Source of the DNA: an uncultured Pelagibacteraceae bacterium
GTDB lineage: Bacteria > Pseudomonadota > Alphaproteobacteria > Pelagibacterales > Pelagibacteraceae
DNA length: 64,000 bases
Direction: 5' to 3'
Assembly: GCA_902538445.1 (NCBI GenBank)
Contig: CACBFE010000003.1
Location: 34,069-98,068 of the forward strand
A program made the translations under genes and the position numbers. Every line of letters starts with the position of its first letter. Position 1 is the stretch's first letter. The notes under the pieces are model-generated. The model did no database searches. It worked only from the letters and a program-made list of their open reading frames with translations, and was not told where the DNA came from. This document shows, one piece after another, positions 43,943-52,212 of the stretch.

Positions 43943-44529
43943 TGAGTTATAGAATAGAAGATAAATTATTTTTCAAACCCGAAAATATTTTACAATTCAA
44001 AAATTTTTTAAAAAATAAGTCAGCAAAAAAATTATACGAAAATAGAATAATTAGAAGTTTATACTTTGATAATATAAATTTAGATATGTACAGAGACTCA
44101 GTTGAGGGTTCGGTACCGAGAAAAAAAATTAGGATAAGACATTATCCTAATTCTAAAGATAAGAATTATTATTTAGAAGTAAAAACATCTTCAGTGGAAG
44201 GAAGGTACAAAACAAGAAAAATTATCAAAAAAGATGATTTTGAATCATATAAGAAAAATGGAATCTTTGACTCAAATTACGGTACTTGTATTCCTAATTT
44301 TTATGTTAGTTATAAAAGAGAATATGTTAAAATTGGTGATGTAAGAATTTCTATAGACGAAGAAATTTCATATGAAAATTATCTATCTAATAGCGTTTTT
44401 TTTGATAAGAAATTAATAGTAGAATTAAAAACTTCAATTAATAAAAACCTTGATGACTTTATAAAAGATTTTCCTTTTCAAAAAATAAGATTTTCAAAGT
44501 ATTGTTTTGCGGTTGAAAATTTTAATTAG
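43942..44529 (+). CDS. VTC domain (polyphosphate polymerase-like) protein
   Basis: This 195-residue protein has the tunnel-fold signatures YRIEDKLFF, RKKIRIRHYP, YYLEVKTSSVEGRYKTRK and VELKTS, giving the basic and acidic residues that line the triphosphate tunnel. VTC domains make polyphosphate from ATP; this copy is shorter than typical 230-280 residue domains. The start overlaps the CotH-like stop (TAATG). The set DUF4956-CotH-VTC is a recurrent bacterial arrangement. Confidence 0.78.
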   Translation: MSYRIEDKLFFKPENILQFKNFLKNKSAKKLYENRIIRSLYFDNINLDMYRDSVEGSVPRKKIRIRHYPNSKDKNYYLEVKTSSVEGRYKTRKIIKKDDFESYKKNGIFDSNYGTCIPNFYVSYKREYVKIGDVRISIDEEISYENYLSNSVFFDKKLIVELKTSINKNLDDFIKDFPFQKIRFSKYCFAVENFN

Positions 44530-44548
44530 ACACAAAGATAAGAGATAA

Positions 44549-45382
44549 ATGAATAATATTTCAAATTTTTGTTTAACACTCAATCCTGAACACGAGGAAA
44601 TGATACGAAACCTGTCTTATATACCTGTAGGACTAGGTGAAAGAGTTTTTTCAAAAAATTGTTTATCAGATAAGACCGGAGACACAATATATCAAAAAAA
44701 TCCATTTTATGGGGAGTATACTTTTCATTATTGGATTTGGAAAAATTATTTGAAAAATATCAAAACCGAATGGGTTGGATTTTGCCAGTACAGAAAATTT
44801 TTTCTTAAAGAAAATAATTTTCAAAAACCGAATAATTTAAATGATTTAAATAAATCAATATTGAAAAATTTAGACATCAATTCAGACTTTGATTGTATTT
44901 TAGGAATAAAATCTTCTGTAGAAAATTATAAATTCTCAAAAATAATTAAAAATCACTTTTTAGAATTTGCTAAAAATCCATCTAAATTATTTTTTAAAAA
45001 AAAAAGAAGTTTAAAATTTCATTTTGATTTATTTCATGGAAAAGGAAATTTAGATTTAGCTATTGATTTATTAGATGATGAATATAAGAATGATTTTAAA
45101 TTATTTATGAATAGAGAAACTTTTTTTAACCCACACAATATGTTCGTTTGTAAAACAGAAATCTTAAGAAAATATTATGAAGTAATTTTTCCATGGTTAG
45201 AAAGGTGTGAAAAAAAATTCGGTTTTCGCAATTTAGAAGGTTACGGTTTAAAAAGAATTTATGGATTTTTAGCAGAAAGATTTCTTTCATTTTGGTTTCC
45301 AAAAAATTATAGAATTAAAGAACTTCCTATAATTGTTGAGGACTTATCAAATTACAAGAATTTAAAAGTTTTACAGAATTGA
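44549..45382 (+). CDS. DUF4422 family (capsule) glycosyltransferase-like protein
   Basis: This 277-residue protein contains the DUF4422 signature EYTFHYWIWKNYL ... EWVGFCQYRKFF near residues 50-86, plus the later FNPHNMFVCKTEILRKYYEVIFPWL. These proteins occur in capsular and O-antigen loci. It ends 31 bases into the convergent rmlC-like gene, an unusually long 3' overlap for this window. Confidence 0.8.
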   Translation: MNNISNFCLTLNPEHEEMIRNLSYIPVGLGERVFSKNCLSDKTGDTIYQKNPFYGEYTFHYWIWKNYLKNIKTEWVGFCQYRKFFLKENNFQKPNNLNDLNKSILKNLDINSDFDCILGIKSSVENYKFSKIIKNHFLEFAKNPSKLFFKKKRSLKFHFDLFHGKGNLDLAIDLLDDEYKNDFKLFMNRETFFNPHNMFVCKTEILRKYYEVIFPWLERCEKKFGFRNLEGYGLKRIYGFLAERFLSFWFPKNYRIKELPIIVEDLSNYKNLKVLQN

Positions 45383-45888
45383 TTAAAGCTCTGATGCTTT
45401 TTATCTTTTTGGGAGACTAAAACCCTTTTTCTTGGCCATTTTATATTAAGTTTTTTATCGCTATAAATAATCCCACTTTCGAATTTAGGTGCATAATAGT
45501 TATCTAACTTATAATAAACTATATTTTCTCTCTCAAAACTATAGTAAGCATGTGCAAAACCTCTTGGTATATAAAGACTTAAACAGTTTTTATCAGATAG
45601 GATAATTTTAAAACTTTTACCAAACGTTTTAGATTTCTTTCTCAAATCAATGACACAATCCAAAATTTTTCCTTTCAAAACGTTTACAAATTTCGCTTGT
45701 TGATATTTATACTGAAAGTGAAAACCTCTTAATGAGTCTTTTTTGGATGTTGTGCAATACTCAAATATAAAATTATTTTTCTTAATTATTTTATTGTTAA
45801 ATATTTCCCTCAAGCTACCTCTTTTATCAATATTATTTTTTTGCTTAATTATTAAGAGACCTTTAAATTTAGTTTTAACTATTTTCAT
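45352..45888 (-). CDS. rmlC: dTDP-4-dehydrorhamnose 3,5-epimerase-like protein
   Basis: This 178-residue cupin has SLRGFHFQYKYQQAKFV (catalytic His) near residue 52 and IPRGFAHAYYSFERENIVYYK near residue 105, as in RmlC. The active-site LRG(L/F)H and the GFAHA motif are kept. It starts four bases into the rmlD-like stop and is the last of a four-gene minus-strand set, rmlB-rmlA-rmlD-rmlC, that makes a dTDP-6-deoxyhexose. The end product is unverified. Confidence 0.82.
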   Translation of the reverse strand: MKIVKTKFKGLLIIKQKNNIDKRGSLREIFNNKIIKKNNFIFEYCTTSKKDSLRGFHFQYKYQQAKFVNVLKGKILDCVIDLRKKSKTFGKSFKIILSDKNCLSLYIPRGFAHAYYSFERENIVYYKLDNYYAPKFESGIIYSDKKLNIKWPRKRVLVSQKDKKHQSFNQFCKTFKFL

Positions 45889-46586
45889 TTTCTTGTTAAA
45901 GATTTAAATCTAGATAAACTCATATCCATTTTTAACGGAAATTCTCCTTTTGATTTAATTTTTTTCACATACTTATTATTTTTTTTTGCGAAATTAAAAA
46001 TGGTATTTGTTTCTCCACCGATGTTTACTATTCCTTTTTTACTTAATACTTTTATAAATTTTTTTGCAAATTCATCATGAAAAATGAAATTAGATTTAAC
46101 ATTGCTATAAGCATATTTATGAACAAAAGGCTTTTCAGTCATGCAAGCTCTTATAATAAGGGAATTTTTATACATTTGAACAGCCGACTCTGCGCCTAAT
46201 TTTGACCACCCATAATTATTCCATGGTAAAAGAGGATCATTCTCTTTGTAATTTCCTTTTTTACCTGGATAAACGTAACTTGTAGAGAAGAAAATTAATT
46301 TAATATTTTTATTATTACAAATTTTTACAAGATTGGCAGTTCCAATAATATTTAAATCTATACTTTTATTTATCATCTTTTCGTGAATTGACATTGGTCT
46401 AGATAAACTTGCTAAGTGTAAGACTATATTTGGTTTGAATTTTTTAATGTTACTATTTATTGACCTGATTGATAAAATATTAAGTTCTTTTTTATTTCTA
46501 AATATAAATTTATATTTTGTTTTCATTTTTTTAAGCTCTCTCGCAAATCTTCCATCACCGCCTGTTACAATAATTTTTTTAAGCAT
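45885..46586 (-). CDS. rmlD: NAD-dependent reductase/epimerase, dTDP-4-dehydrorhamnose reductase-like
   Basis: This 233-residue SDR-type protein has GGDGRFARELKK for the cofactor, LHLASLSRP, and YGWSKLGAE with the catalytic Tyr and Lys near residue 135. It is about 50-60 residues shorter than a normal RmlD (about 290), lacking the usual C-terminal substrate part. It stands in RmlD's place in the operon; whether it makes rhamnose or a related 6-deoxy sugar is open. Confidence 0.72.
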   Translation of the reverse strand: MLKKIIVTGGDGRFARELKKMKTKYKFIFRNKKELNILSIRSINSNIKKFKPNIVLHLASLSRPMSIHEKMINKSIDLNIIGTANLVKICNNKNIKLIFFSTSYVYPGKKGNYKENDPLLPWNNYGWSKLGAESAVQMYKNSLIIRACMTEKPFVHKYAYSNVKSNFIFHDEFAKKFIKVLSKKGIVNIGGETNTIFNFAKKNNKYVKKIKSKGEFPLKMDMSLSRFKSLTRK

Positions 46587-46588
46587 TT

Positions 46589-47458
46589 TTATTCAATAAT
46601 TTTTTTTAGGTAACTTGAATAAACACATTTTCCATAAAACTTTATAGCCTGAATTATCTCTCGTTTATTTATCCAATTGTAGTTTAATGCTATCTCCTCT
46701 AGACAAGCAATTTTCAAACCTTGTCGATTTTCTAAAGCAGAAACAAAAGCAGATGTTTTGTAAAAATCTTCTATCGATCCTGTATCAAGCCATGCTCCTC
46801 CTCTCCCTAAAAATTGAGCATTTAATTTATTTTTTTTTCTATACTTATTAAGTAAGTCGACTATTTCTAATTCTTTCCTTTTAGATGGTTTGAGTGACTT
46901 ACTGTATTCAATAACTTTATTATCAAAAAAATATAGACCCGTTATAGCTAAATTGGATTTAGATTTTTTCGGTTTTTCTTTTAGAGATATAACTTTATTT
47001 TTTTCATTTACTGTTGCCACACCGTATAGTTCAGGATTATTTACTGGATGTACTAATATCTTGCATCCAGAGTTTAAATTAATGCATTTTTTCAATTTAA
47101 GAGTTAAACTTTGCCCGTAAAAAAAATTATCTCCAAGTACTAATGCGACTTTATCTTTACCAATGAATTTTTCCCCAAGAATGAAAGCATCTGGAAGTCC
47201 TCTCGGGCTCAATTGTTCGATATATTTAATTTTTATTCCAAATCTTTTTCCATTTTGAAGTACCTTTTGAAACTGACTTAATTGACCTTTATTAACTATG
47301 ATCAAGATATCTTTAATACCTGCCAGCATAAGAATGGAGAGCGGATAATAAATCAGAGGCTTGTCATAAATAGGTAATAATTGTTTATTCACTGCTTTTG
47401 TTAGTGGACTCATTCTTGTTCCATGACCACCCGCTAAGATAATTCCTTTTTTTATCAT
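46589..47458 (-). CDS. rmlA: glucose-1-phosphate thymidylyltransferase
   Basis: This 289-residue nucleotidyltransferase has the signature GIILAGGHGTRMSPLTKAVNKQLLPIYDKPLIYYPL at the N-terminus, LVLGDNFFYG for the metal-binding Asp near residue 108, and the GRGGAWLDTGSIEDF motif near residue 219. It joins glucose-1-phosphate and dTTP to give dTDP-glucose for RmlB. Its ATG overlaps the rmlB stop. Confidence 0.93.
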   Translation of the reverse strand: MIKKGIILAGGHGTRMSPLTKAVNKQLLPIYDKPLIYYPLSILMLAGIKDILIIVNKGQLSQFQKVLQNGKRFGIKIKYIEQLSPRGLPDAFILGEKFIGKDKVALVLGDNFFYGQSLTLKLKKCINLNSGCKILVHPVNNPELYGVATVNEKNKVISLKEKPKKSKSNLAITGLYFFDNKVIEYSKSLKPSKRKELEIVDLLNKYRKKNKLNAQFLGRGGAWLDTGSIEDFYKTSAFVSALENRQGLKIACLEEIALNYNWINKREIIQAIKFYGKCVYSSYLKKIIE

Positions 47459-48468
47459 TTATTACCTAATCTTTTTACAAAGAGTTTCTTTGAAATTTTA
47501 GCAAAATAACTATCATTATTTAAATACCATTCAACAGTTTTCAACAAGCCTTTAGATAAACTTGTTTTTGGTCTCCAGTTAATGGCTTTTTTTATTTTTT
47601 TGCTGTTAAGCGCATATCTAAAGTCGTGACCTGGTCTATCCTTTACAAATTTTATTTTGACTCTGTTTCCAATTTTAATTTTTCTCTTTTTAAAAGTTTC
47701 GATTAGTTTTTTAACTAAAGTGGTATTGTTACAATTAATTCCTGATCCAATATTATATTTTTCACCTTTTTTTCCTTTAAAAAATAATTTAATTAATGCT
47801 TCACAATGATCATCAACATATATCCATTCTCTTGAATTTTTACCTTTTGCATAAACAGGTAGAGGATTATTTTTTAAAATATTATAAATCATTTTCGGAA
47901 CAAGTTTTTCAGGAAACTGACGTGGTCCATAATTATTTGAACAATTTGATATAACTGCATCTATTCCAAAAGTTCTAACATAAGAAGTTACCAAATGATC
48001 AGAGGAGGCCTTTGAAGCTGAATACGGAGAGCTAGGTACATAAGCAAACTTTTCAGATGACCTTTTATTTCCTAATATATCTCCATAGACCTCGTCAGTA
48101 GAAATATGAATAAGTCTCACTTTTTTTTTACAAAATTTAATAGCCTCAAGTAAATTGTATACTCCTAATATATTATTTTTGATAAAATTGAATGAGTTAT
48201 CAATGGATCTATCGACGTGAGTATCTGCAGCTAAATTGAAAATTCCATTAGGTTTAAATTTATTTATCGTCTTTATAATTTCTTTTTTGTTGTTTATATC
48301 AAGCCTTTTAAAACTATAGTTTTTACTTTTAATATCCCTTAAATTGTACCTTTGAGCAGCATAAGATAAATTATCAATGTTAAGAACTTTAAAATTTTTC
48401 TTTATTAGGGCGTGCACTAGGTTACTGCCAATAAATCCATATCCTCCAGTGACGATAAATCTTTTCAT
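47455..48468 (-). CDS. rmlB: dTDP-glucose 4,6-dehydratase
   Basis: This 337-residue extended SDR has TGGYGFIGSNLVHALI, LAADTHVDRSID, HISTDEVYGD with the Thr/Asp/Glu catalytic residues, and YSASKASSDHLV with Tyr and Lys. SRYGPRQFPEKLVPKMI-like NYGPRQFPEKL binds the nucleotide sugar. It starts the minus-strand rml set, 65 bases from the divergent glycosyltransferase gene. Confidence 0.94.
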   Translation of the reverse strand: MKRFIVTGGYGFIGSNLVHALIKKNFKVLNIDNLSYAAQRYNLRDIKSKNYSFKRLDINNKKEIIKTINKFKPNGIFNLAADTHVDRSIDNSFNFIKNNILGVYNLLEAIKFCKKKVRLIHISTDEVYGDILGNKRSSEKFAYVPSSPYSASKASSDHLVTSYVRTFGIDAVISNCSNNYGPRQFPEKLVPKMIYNILKNNPLPVYAKGKNSREWIYVDDHCEALIKLFFKGKKGEKYNIGSGINCNNTTLVKKLIETFKKRKIKIGNRVKIKFVKDRPGHDFRYALNSKKIKKAINWRPKTSLSKGLLKTVEWYLNNDSYFAKISKKLFVKRLGNK

Positions 48469-48533
48469 TTGTAGTTTTTTATATTATTTATGAAATTAAG
48501 TATACTTTCTTTCACAATGAAGGCTTTTTTTTG

Positions 48534-49394
48534 ATGCAAATCACAAAAGATAATTTAACGATTATAATAGTTACAATTAAAAGTGAAAAAATAATTGATA
48601 ATTGTCTTAGTTCTATCGACTCGGATGTCAAAAAGATTGTTATCGAAAATTCTAATAACGAGGAATTCATAAACAATCTAAAAAAAAAATATGAAAATAT
48701 TGAGTGTTACATTACTGGTAAAAATTTAGGCATGGGAGCGGGAAATAATTTTGGAATTAAAAAGACTAAGAGCAGATATGTAATGATTTTAAATCCTGAT
48801 ACAGTTTTAAAAAAAAATACCCTAGAGGAGATTTATAAAGTTTCAAATAACTTAGACTTTGCTGTTCTTAGTCCACTTAGCGATAATGAGGATTATCCCA
48901 ATTATAAAATTAAAAAAAAAATCCTTAAAAATGAAAAAAATATTTTCGAAGTAGATACAGTTGATGGATATGCAATGGTTTTGGATAAAACCAAATATAA
49001 TGAAATTTTCTTCGATGAAAAAATTTTTATGTATTTAGAAAATGACGACCTTTGTTTCAGAATGAGAAAAAAAGGTGAAAAAATTTTTATTTGTAGTAGC
49101 TCTCGTATTAACCATTTAGGTGCAAAAGCAGTAAATAAAAAATTTAGCTATGAGCTAGAGTTATCAAGGAATTGGCATTGGAGTTGGTCTCAGTTTTACT
49201 TTAAAAAAAAACATTATGGTTTAATTAAAGCTTTTTTATTTTCCATACCTCAATTAATCAAAGCATCGTGTAAATGTGCTTATTATTTCATAATAGCTAA
49301 TAAATTAAAATTTAAAATATATTCTAGAAGAACTTCTGGATTATTTAATTCATTATTAAACAAAAGTTCTTGGTATAGACCAAGATTTGATTGA
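48534..49394 (+). CDS. glycosyltransferase family 2 protein
   Basis: This 286-residue GT-A protein has TIIIVTIKSEKIIDNCL, GKNLGMGAGNNFGIKKT near residue 65, MILNPDTVLKK with the metal-binding Asp near residue 85, and IFMYLENDDLCFRMRKKG near residue 165, typical of rhamnosyl/galactosyl transferases. I chose the ATG at 48534 over the in-frame TTG at 48531. It divergently neighbours the rml operon and so may use its product. Confidence 0.88.
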   Translation: MQITKDNLTIIIVTIKSEKIIDNCLSSIDSDVKKIVIENSNNEEFINNLKKKYENIECYITGKNLGMGAGNNFGIKKTKSRYVMILNPDTVLKKNTLEEIYKVSNNLDFAVLSPLSDNEDYPNYKIKKKILKNEKNIFEVDTVDGYAMVLDKTKYNEIFFDEKIFMYLENDDLCFRMRKKGEKIFICSSSRINHLGAKAVNKKFSYELELSRNWHWSWSQFYFKKKHYGLIKAFLFSIPQLIKASCKCAYYFIIANKLKFKIYSRRTSGLFNSLLNKSSWYRPRFD

Positions 49395-49425
49395 TTAAAT
49401 TAAGCCCAGGTTATATTAAAACTAA

Positions 49426-50313
49426 ATGGTAAAGAAAAATAAAATTATCATTACCGGAGGTGCGGGTTTTGTTGGCACGAACTTAATTAAATTTTTATTA
49501 AATAAATCAAACTATAAGATTATAAGTATTGATAACTATTCATCTGGAACAAAACTAAATCATATCAAGAACTCTAGAGTAAAATATATTAAAGGTAATA
49601 CCGTTAATATTTCGAAGTTAATTAAAGATTATAAACAAATAAAGTCAGTTTTCCACTTCGGAGAGTTTGCTAGAATTTATCAGAGCTTTATTAAAACTAA
49701 CGAGTGTATAGAGTCAAATTCAGTTGGTTCTAATGCTGTTTTTAATTTTTGTTTGAGAAATAAAATAAAACTAATTTATTCAGCCACATCAGCTTCCTTA
49801 GGAAATAAAGGTGAGGATAAAAATTTGTCACCATATGCTTTTTCAAAAGCAAAAAATTTAGAATTATTAGAAAATTTAAAAAAATGGTTTAAATTTAAAT
49901 ACGAGGTGATTTATTTTTATAATGTTTATGGGCCTCATCAGATATGTTCTGGTGATATGTCTACAGTAATTGGAATATTTGAAGATCATTATAAAAAAAG
50001 GAAACCATTACCAGTAGTGAGACCAGGCACGCAAACGAGAAGGTTCACGCATATAGACGATACTGTTTATACTTGTTATTTGGCTTGGAGAAAGAACCTT
50101 TGTAGACACTACATTGTGGCAAGTAAAAAATCCTATTCGATATTAGAGGTGGCAAAAATGTTTAAATCAAAAATAAAGTTTTTTCCAAAAAGGCCAGGAG
50201 AGAGATATGCTTCAGCGCTTATTCACAAAAACTTGTCTAATAAAATGTATAAATATTTTGGTAAAATTGATTTAAAAAACTATATATCGAATTTTATAAA
50301 AGAAAATAATTAG
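49426..50313 (+). CDS. NAD-dependent sugar-nucleotide epimerase/dehydratase
   Basis: This 295-residue extended SDR has ITGGAGFVGTNLIKFL for NAD, FHFGEFARIY, SATSASLG as the catalytic Ser/Thr region and YAFSKAKNLELL with the Tyr and Lys. NVYGPHQICSG and GTQTRRFTHIDDTV complete the substrate-side motifs of UDP-glucose 4-epimerase-like enzymes. The specific sugar is unclear. Its end overlaps the convergent apt gene by four bases. Confidence 0.85.
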   Translation: MVKKNKIIITGGAGFVGTNLIKFLLNKSNYKIISIDNYSSGTKLNHIKNSRVKYIKGNTVNISKLIKDYKQIKSVFHFGEFARIYQSFIKTNECIESNSVGSNAVFNFCLRNKIKLIYSATSASLGNKGEDKNLSPYAFSKAKNLELLENLKKWFKFKYEVIYFYNVYGPHQICSGDMSTVIGIFEDHYKKRKPLPVVRPGTQTRRFTHIDDTVYTCYLAWRKNLCRHYIVASKKSYSILEVAKMFKSKIKFFPKRPGERYASALIHKNLSNKMYKYFGKIDLKNYISNFIKENN

Positions 50314-50837
50314 TGTCCGGGAAACTCAATTAAGCTTTGAGTTTTATAACCTTTTTCCTTTAATAAATTATTTCCCGGCAAATCAAACAGATTTATTACA
50401 AAAATAAAAGCAGCGACTTTCCCCCCTGAAATTTCAATTAGTTTGGCTGCTGCTTCAGCAGTTCCTCCAGTAGCTATTAAATCATCAATGATTAGAATTT
50501 TTTCATTTTTTTCAATAGAGTCTTTATGCACTTCAATCGTTGCGTCTCCATATTCAAGTTTAAAGTCTATTGAGTGCACGTCAGCTGGTAATTTATTTTT
50601 TTTTCTTAAAAGAACAAAAGGTTTATTTAAGAGATAAGAAACAGTTGAGGCAAAAACGAATCCACGAGACTCAATCGCAGCCACTTTGTCAAAATCTATA
50701 GTTTTTGCAATTTCTACAATTCTATCATTTGTAAATTTAAATGCTTCAGCATTTTTTATGAGAGTTGTTATATCTCTGAATAAAATTCCCTTTTTTGGAT
50801 AATCAGGAATTGATCTAATATATTTTTTTAAGTCCAT
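50310..50837 (-). CDS. apt: adenine phosphoribosyltransferase
   Basis: A 175-residue product from the ATG at 50837 (MDLKKYIRSIPDYPKKGILFRDITTL, the usual family start; a start at 50849 would add four residues). The PRPP loop ILIIDDLIATGGTAEAAAKLIE near residue 120 and AAIESRGFVFAS are intact. It turns adenine and PRPP to AMP. Next to the divergent mtnP it would take up the adenine released from methylthioadenosine. Confidence 0.94.
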   Translation of the reverse strand: MDLKKYIRSIPDYPKKGILFRDITTLIKNAEAFKFTNDRIVEIAKTIDFDKVAAIESRGFVFASTVSYLLNKPFVLLRKKNKLPADVHSIDFKLEYGDATIEVHKDSIEKNEKILIIDDLIATGGTAEAAAKLIEISGGKVAAFIFVINLFDLPGNNLLKEKGYKTQSLIEFPGH

Positions 50838-50877
50838 TATTAACTTCAAGTTTTAGCAAAAAAGCATTAATAATTAA

Positions 50878-51759
50878 ATGATGAAAAAAAGAAAACTAGG
50901 GATAATTGGTGGTAGTGGTCTTTATAAGATGGAAGGTTTTAAAAAATCAAAATGGAAAAAAATTAAAACACCATGGGGATCGCCTTCAGATGAGATTTTA
51001 ATAGCTGAATTTAGAAATGAGGAAATTTATTTTCTTCCTAGACACTCAAGAGGTCATAAGATTAATCCAACAAACATTAATTTTCGCGCAAACATCGATG
51101 CAATGAAGCAATTAGGCGTTACAGATATTATTTCTGTATCTGCCGTTGGGTCATTAAAAGAAAATTTAGAACCCGGAAAATTTGTAATTGTAGACCAATT
51201 TATAGATAGAACTTTCTCTAGAATTAAAACTTTTTTTGATCAAGAAATAGTAGCACATGTGTCATTAGCTAAACCAACTAGCCCAGGTTTAATGAAATGT
51301 TGTGAGGCTGCTTTAAAAAAATTAAATATAAATTATCAAGTTGGAGGAACTTATATAGTTATGGAGGGTCCTCAGTTTTCTACTTTATCAGAGTCAAATT
51401 TATATAGAGCATGGAATGCCGATGTAATTGGCATGACTAATATGCCCGAGGCTAAATTAGCAAGAGAGGCAGAAATAAGATATTGCACGGTTGCTATGGT
51501 TACTGATTATGATTGTTGGCATCCCGATCATGACGAAGTTGATGTGAGTATGGTTATTAAAACTTTAATGAAAAATGCTTCTAATGCACAAAGTATGATT
51601 AAAGAAATTATTAAAACTTTTAGAGATTATTCAATCGATAAAGACCCTGCTAATGATTGTCTTGATGTAGCAATTATTACAGATCCAAAGTTAAGAACAA
51701 AAAAAACAATTAAGAAATTGAGTAATGTAGCTGGGAGAGTACTAAGTAAAAAAAAATAA
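50878..51759 (+). CDS. mtnP: S-methyl-5'-thioadenosine phosphorylase
   Basis: This 293-residue enzyme has GIIGGSGLYKM with the phosphate loop, RHSRGHKINPTNINFRANIDAMK near residue 60, and MEGPQFSTLSESNLYRAWNADVIGMTNMPEAKLAREAEI near residue 168, which includes the PNP/MTAP signature. It splits methylthioadenosine into adenine and 5-methylthioribose-1-phosphate. It starts a plus-strand operon that continues through mtnA, an aldolase and speDE, and is divergent from apt. Confidence 0.94.
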   Translation: MMKKRKLGIIGGSGLYKMEGFKKSKWKKIKTPWGSPSDEILIAEFRNEEIYFLPRHSRGHKINPTNINFRANIDAMKQLGVTDIISVSAVGSLKENLEPGKFVIVDQFIDRTFSRIKTFFDQEIVAHVSLAKPTSPGLMKCCEAALKKLNINYQVGGTYIVMEGPQFSTLSESNLYRAWNADVIGMTNMPEAKLAREAEIRYCTVAMVTDYDCWHPDHDEVDVSMVIKTLMKNASNAQSMIKEIIKTFRDYSIDKDPANDCLDVAIITDPKLRTKKTIKKLSNVAGRVLSKKK

Positions 51760-51765
51760 CTTAAA

Positions 51766-52212
51766 ATGCCAACATACATATTAAAGTATTCAAATTTTAA
51801 CTTTTCTCAAAAACAGAAAAATTTAATAGCTAAAGATATAACAAAAATTCATAGTAAATTTACTGGGGCTAATAATTTTTTTGCTCAAATAATATTTGAA
51901 AAAAACGATAAAGGATCACATTACATTGGTGGCAAATTAGTCAAAAACAAGGAAGTTTTTTTAAACGGACAAATTAGAGCTGGACGAACAAATTTAATTA
52001 AAAAAAAATTAATTTTAGGATTAAAAAAAATATTAATTAAGAATACAAAATTGAAAGCGGGTTTTGTATGGGTGTATCTAGAAGATCTTGCACCTCAACA
52101 AATGGTAGAATTCGGAAAAATTTTACCTCAGTCTGGGAAGGAGAAAGTTTGGATAAAAAATTTGCCAAACGATCTTAAGAAAAGACTTTTTAAATTAGAT
52201 AAAAGAAATTGA
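51766..52212 (+). CDS. tautomerase superfamily protein
   Basis: This 148-residue protein begins MPTYILKYSNFNFSQKQKNL, giving an N-terminal proline after removal of Met, the catalytic base of the tautomerase fold. Basic residues and a GQIRAGR stretch near residue 70 could be the substrate Arg region. It is longer than 4-oxalocrotonate tautomerases (about 60-75), as in fused two-domain types. Its role between mtnP and an SGNH-like gene is unknown. Confidence 0.65.
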   Translation: MPTYILKYSNFNFSQKQKNLIAKDITKIHSKFTGANNFFAQIIFEKNDKGSHYIGGKLVKNKEVFLNGQIRAGRTNLIKKKLILGLKKILIKNTKLKAGFVWVYLEDLAPQQMVEFGKILPQSGKEKVWIKNLPNDLKKRLFKLDKRN

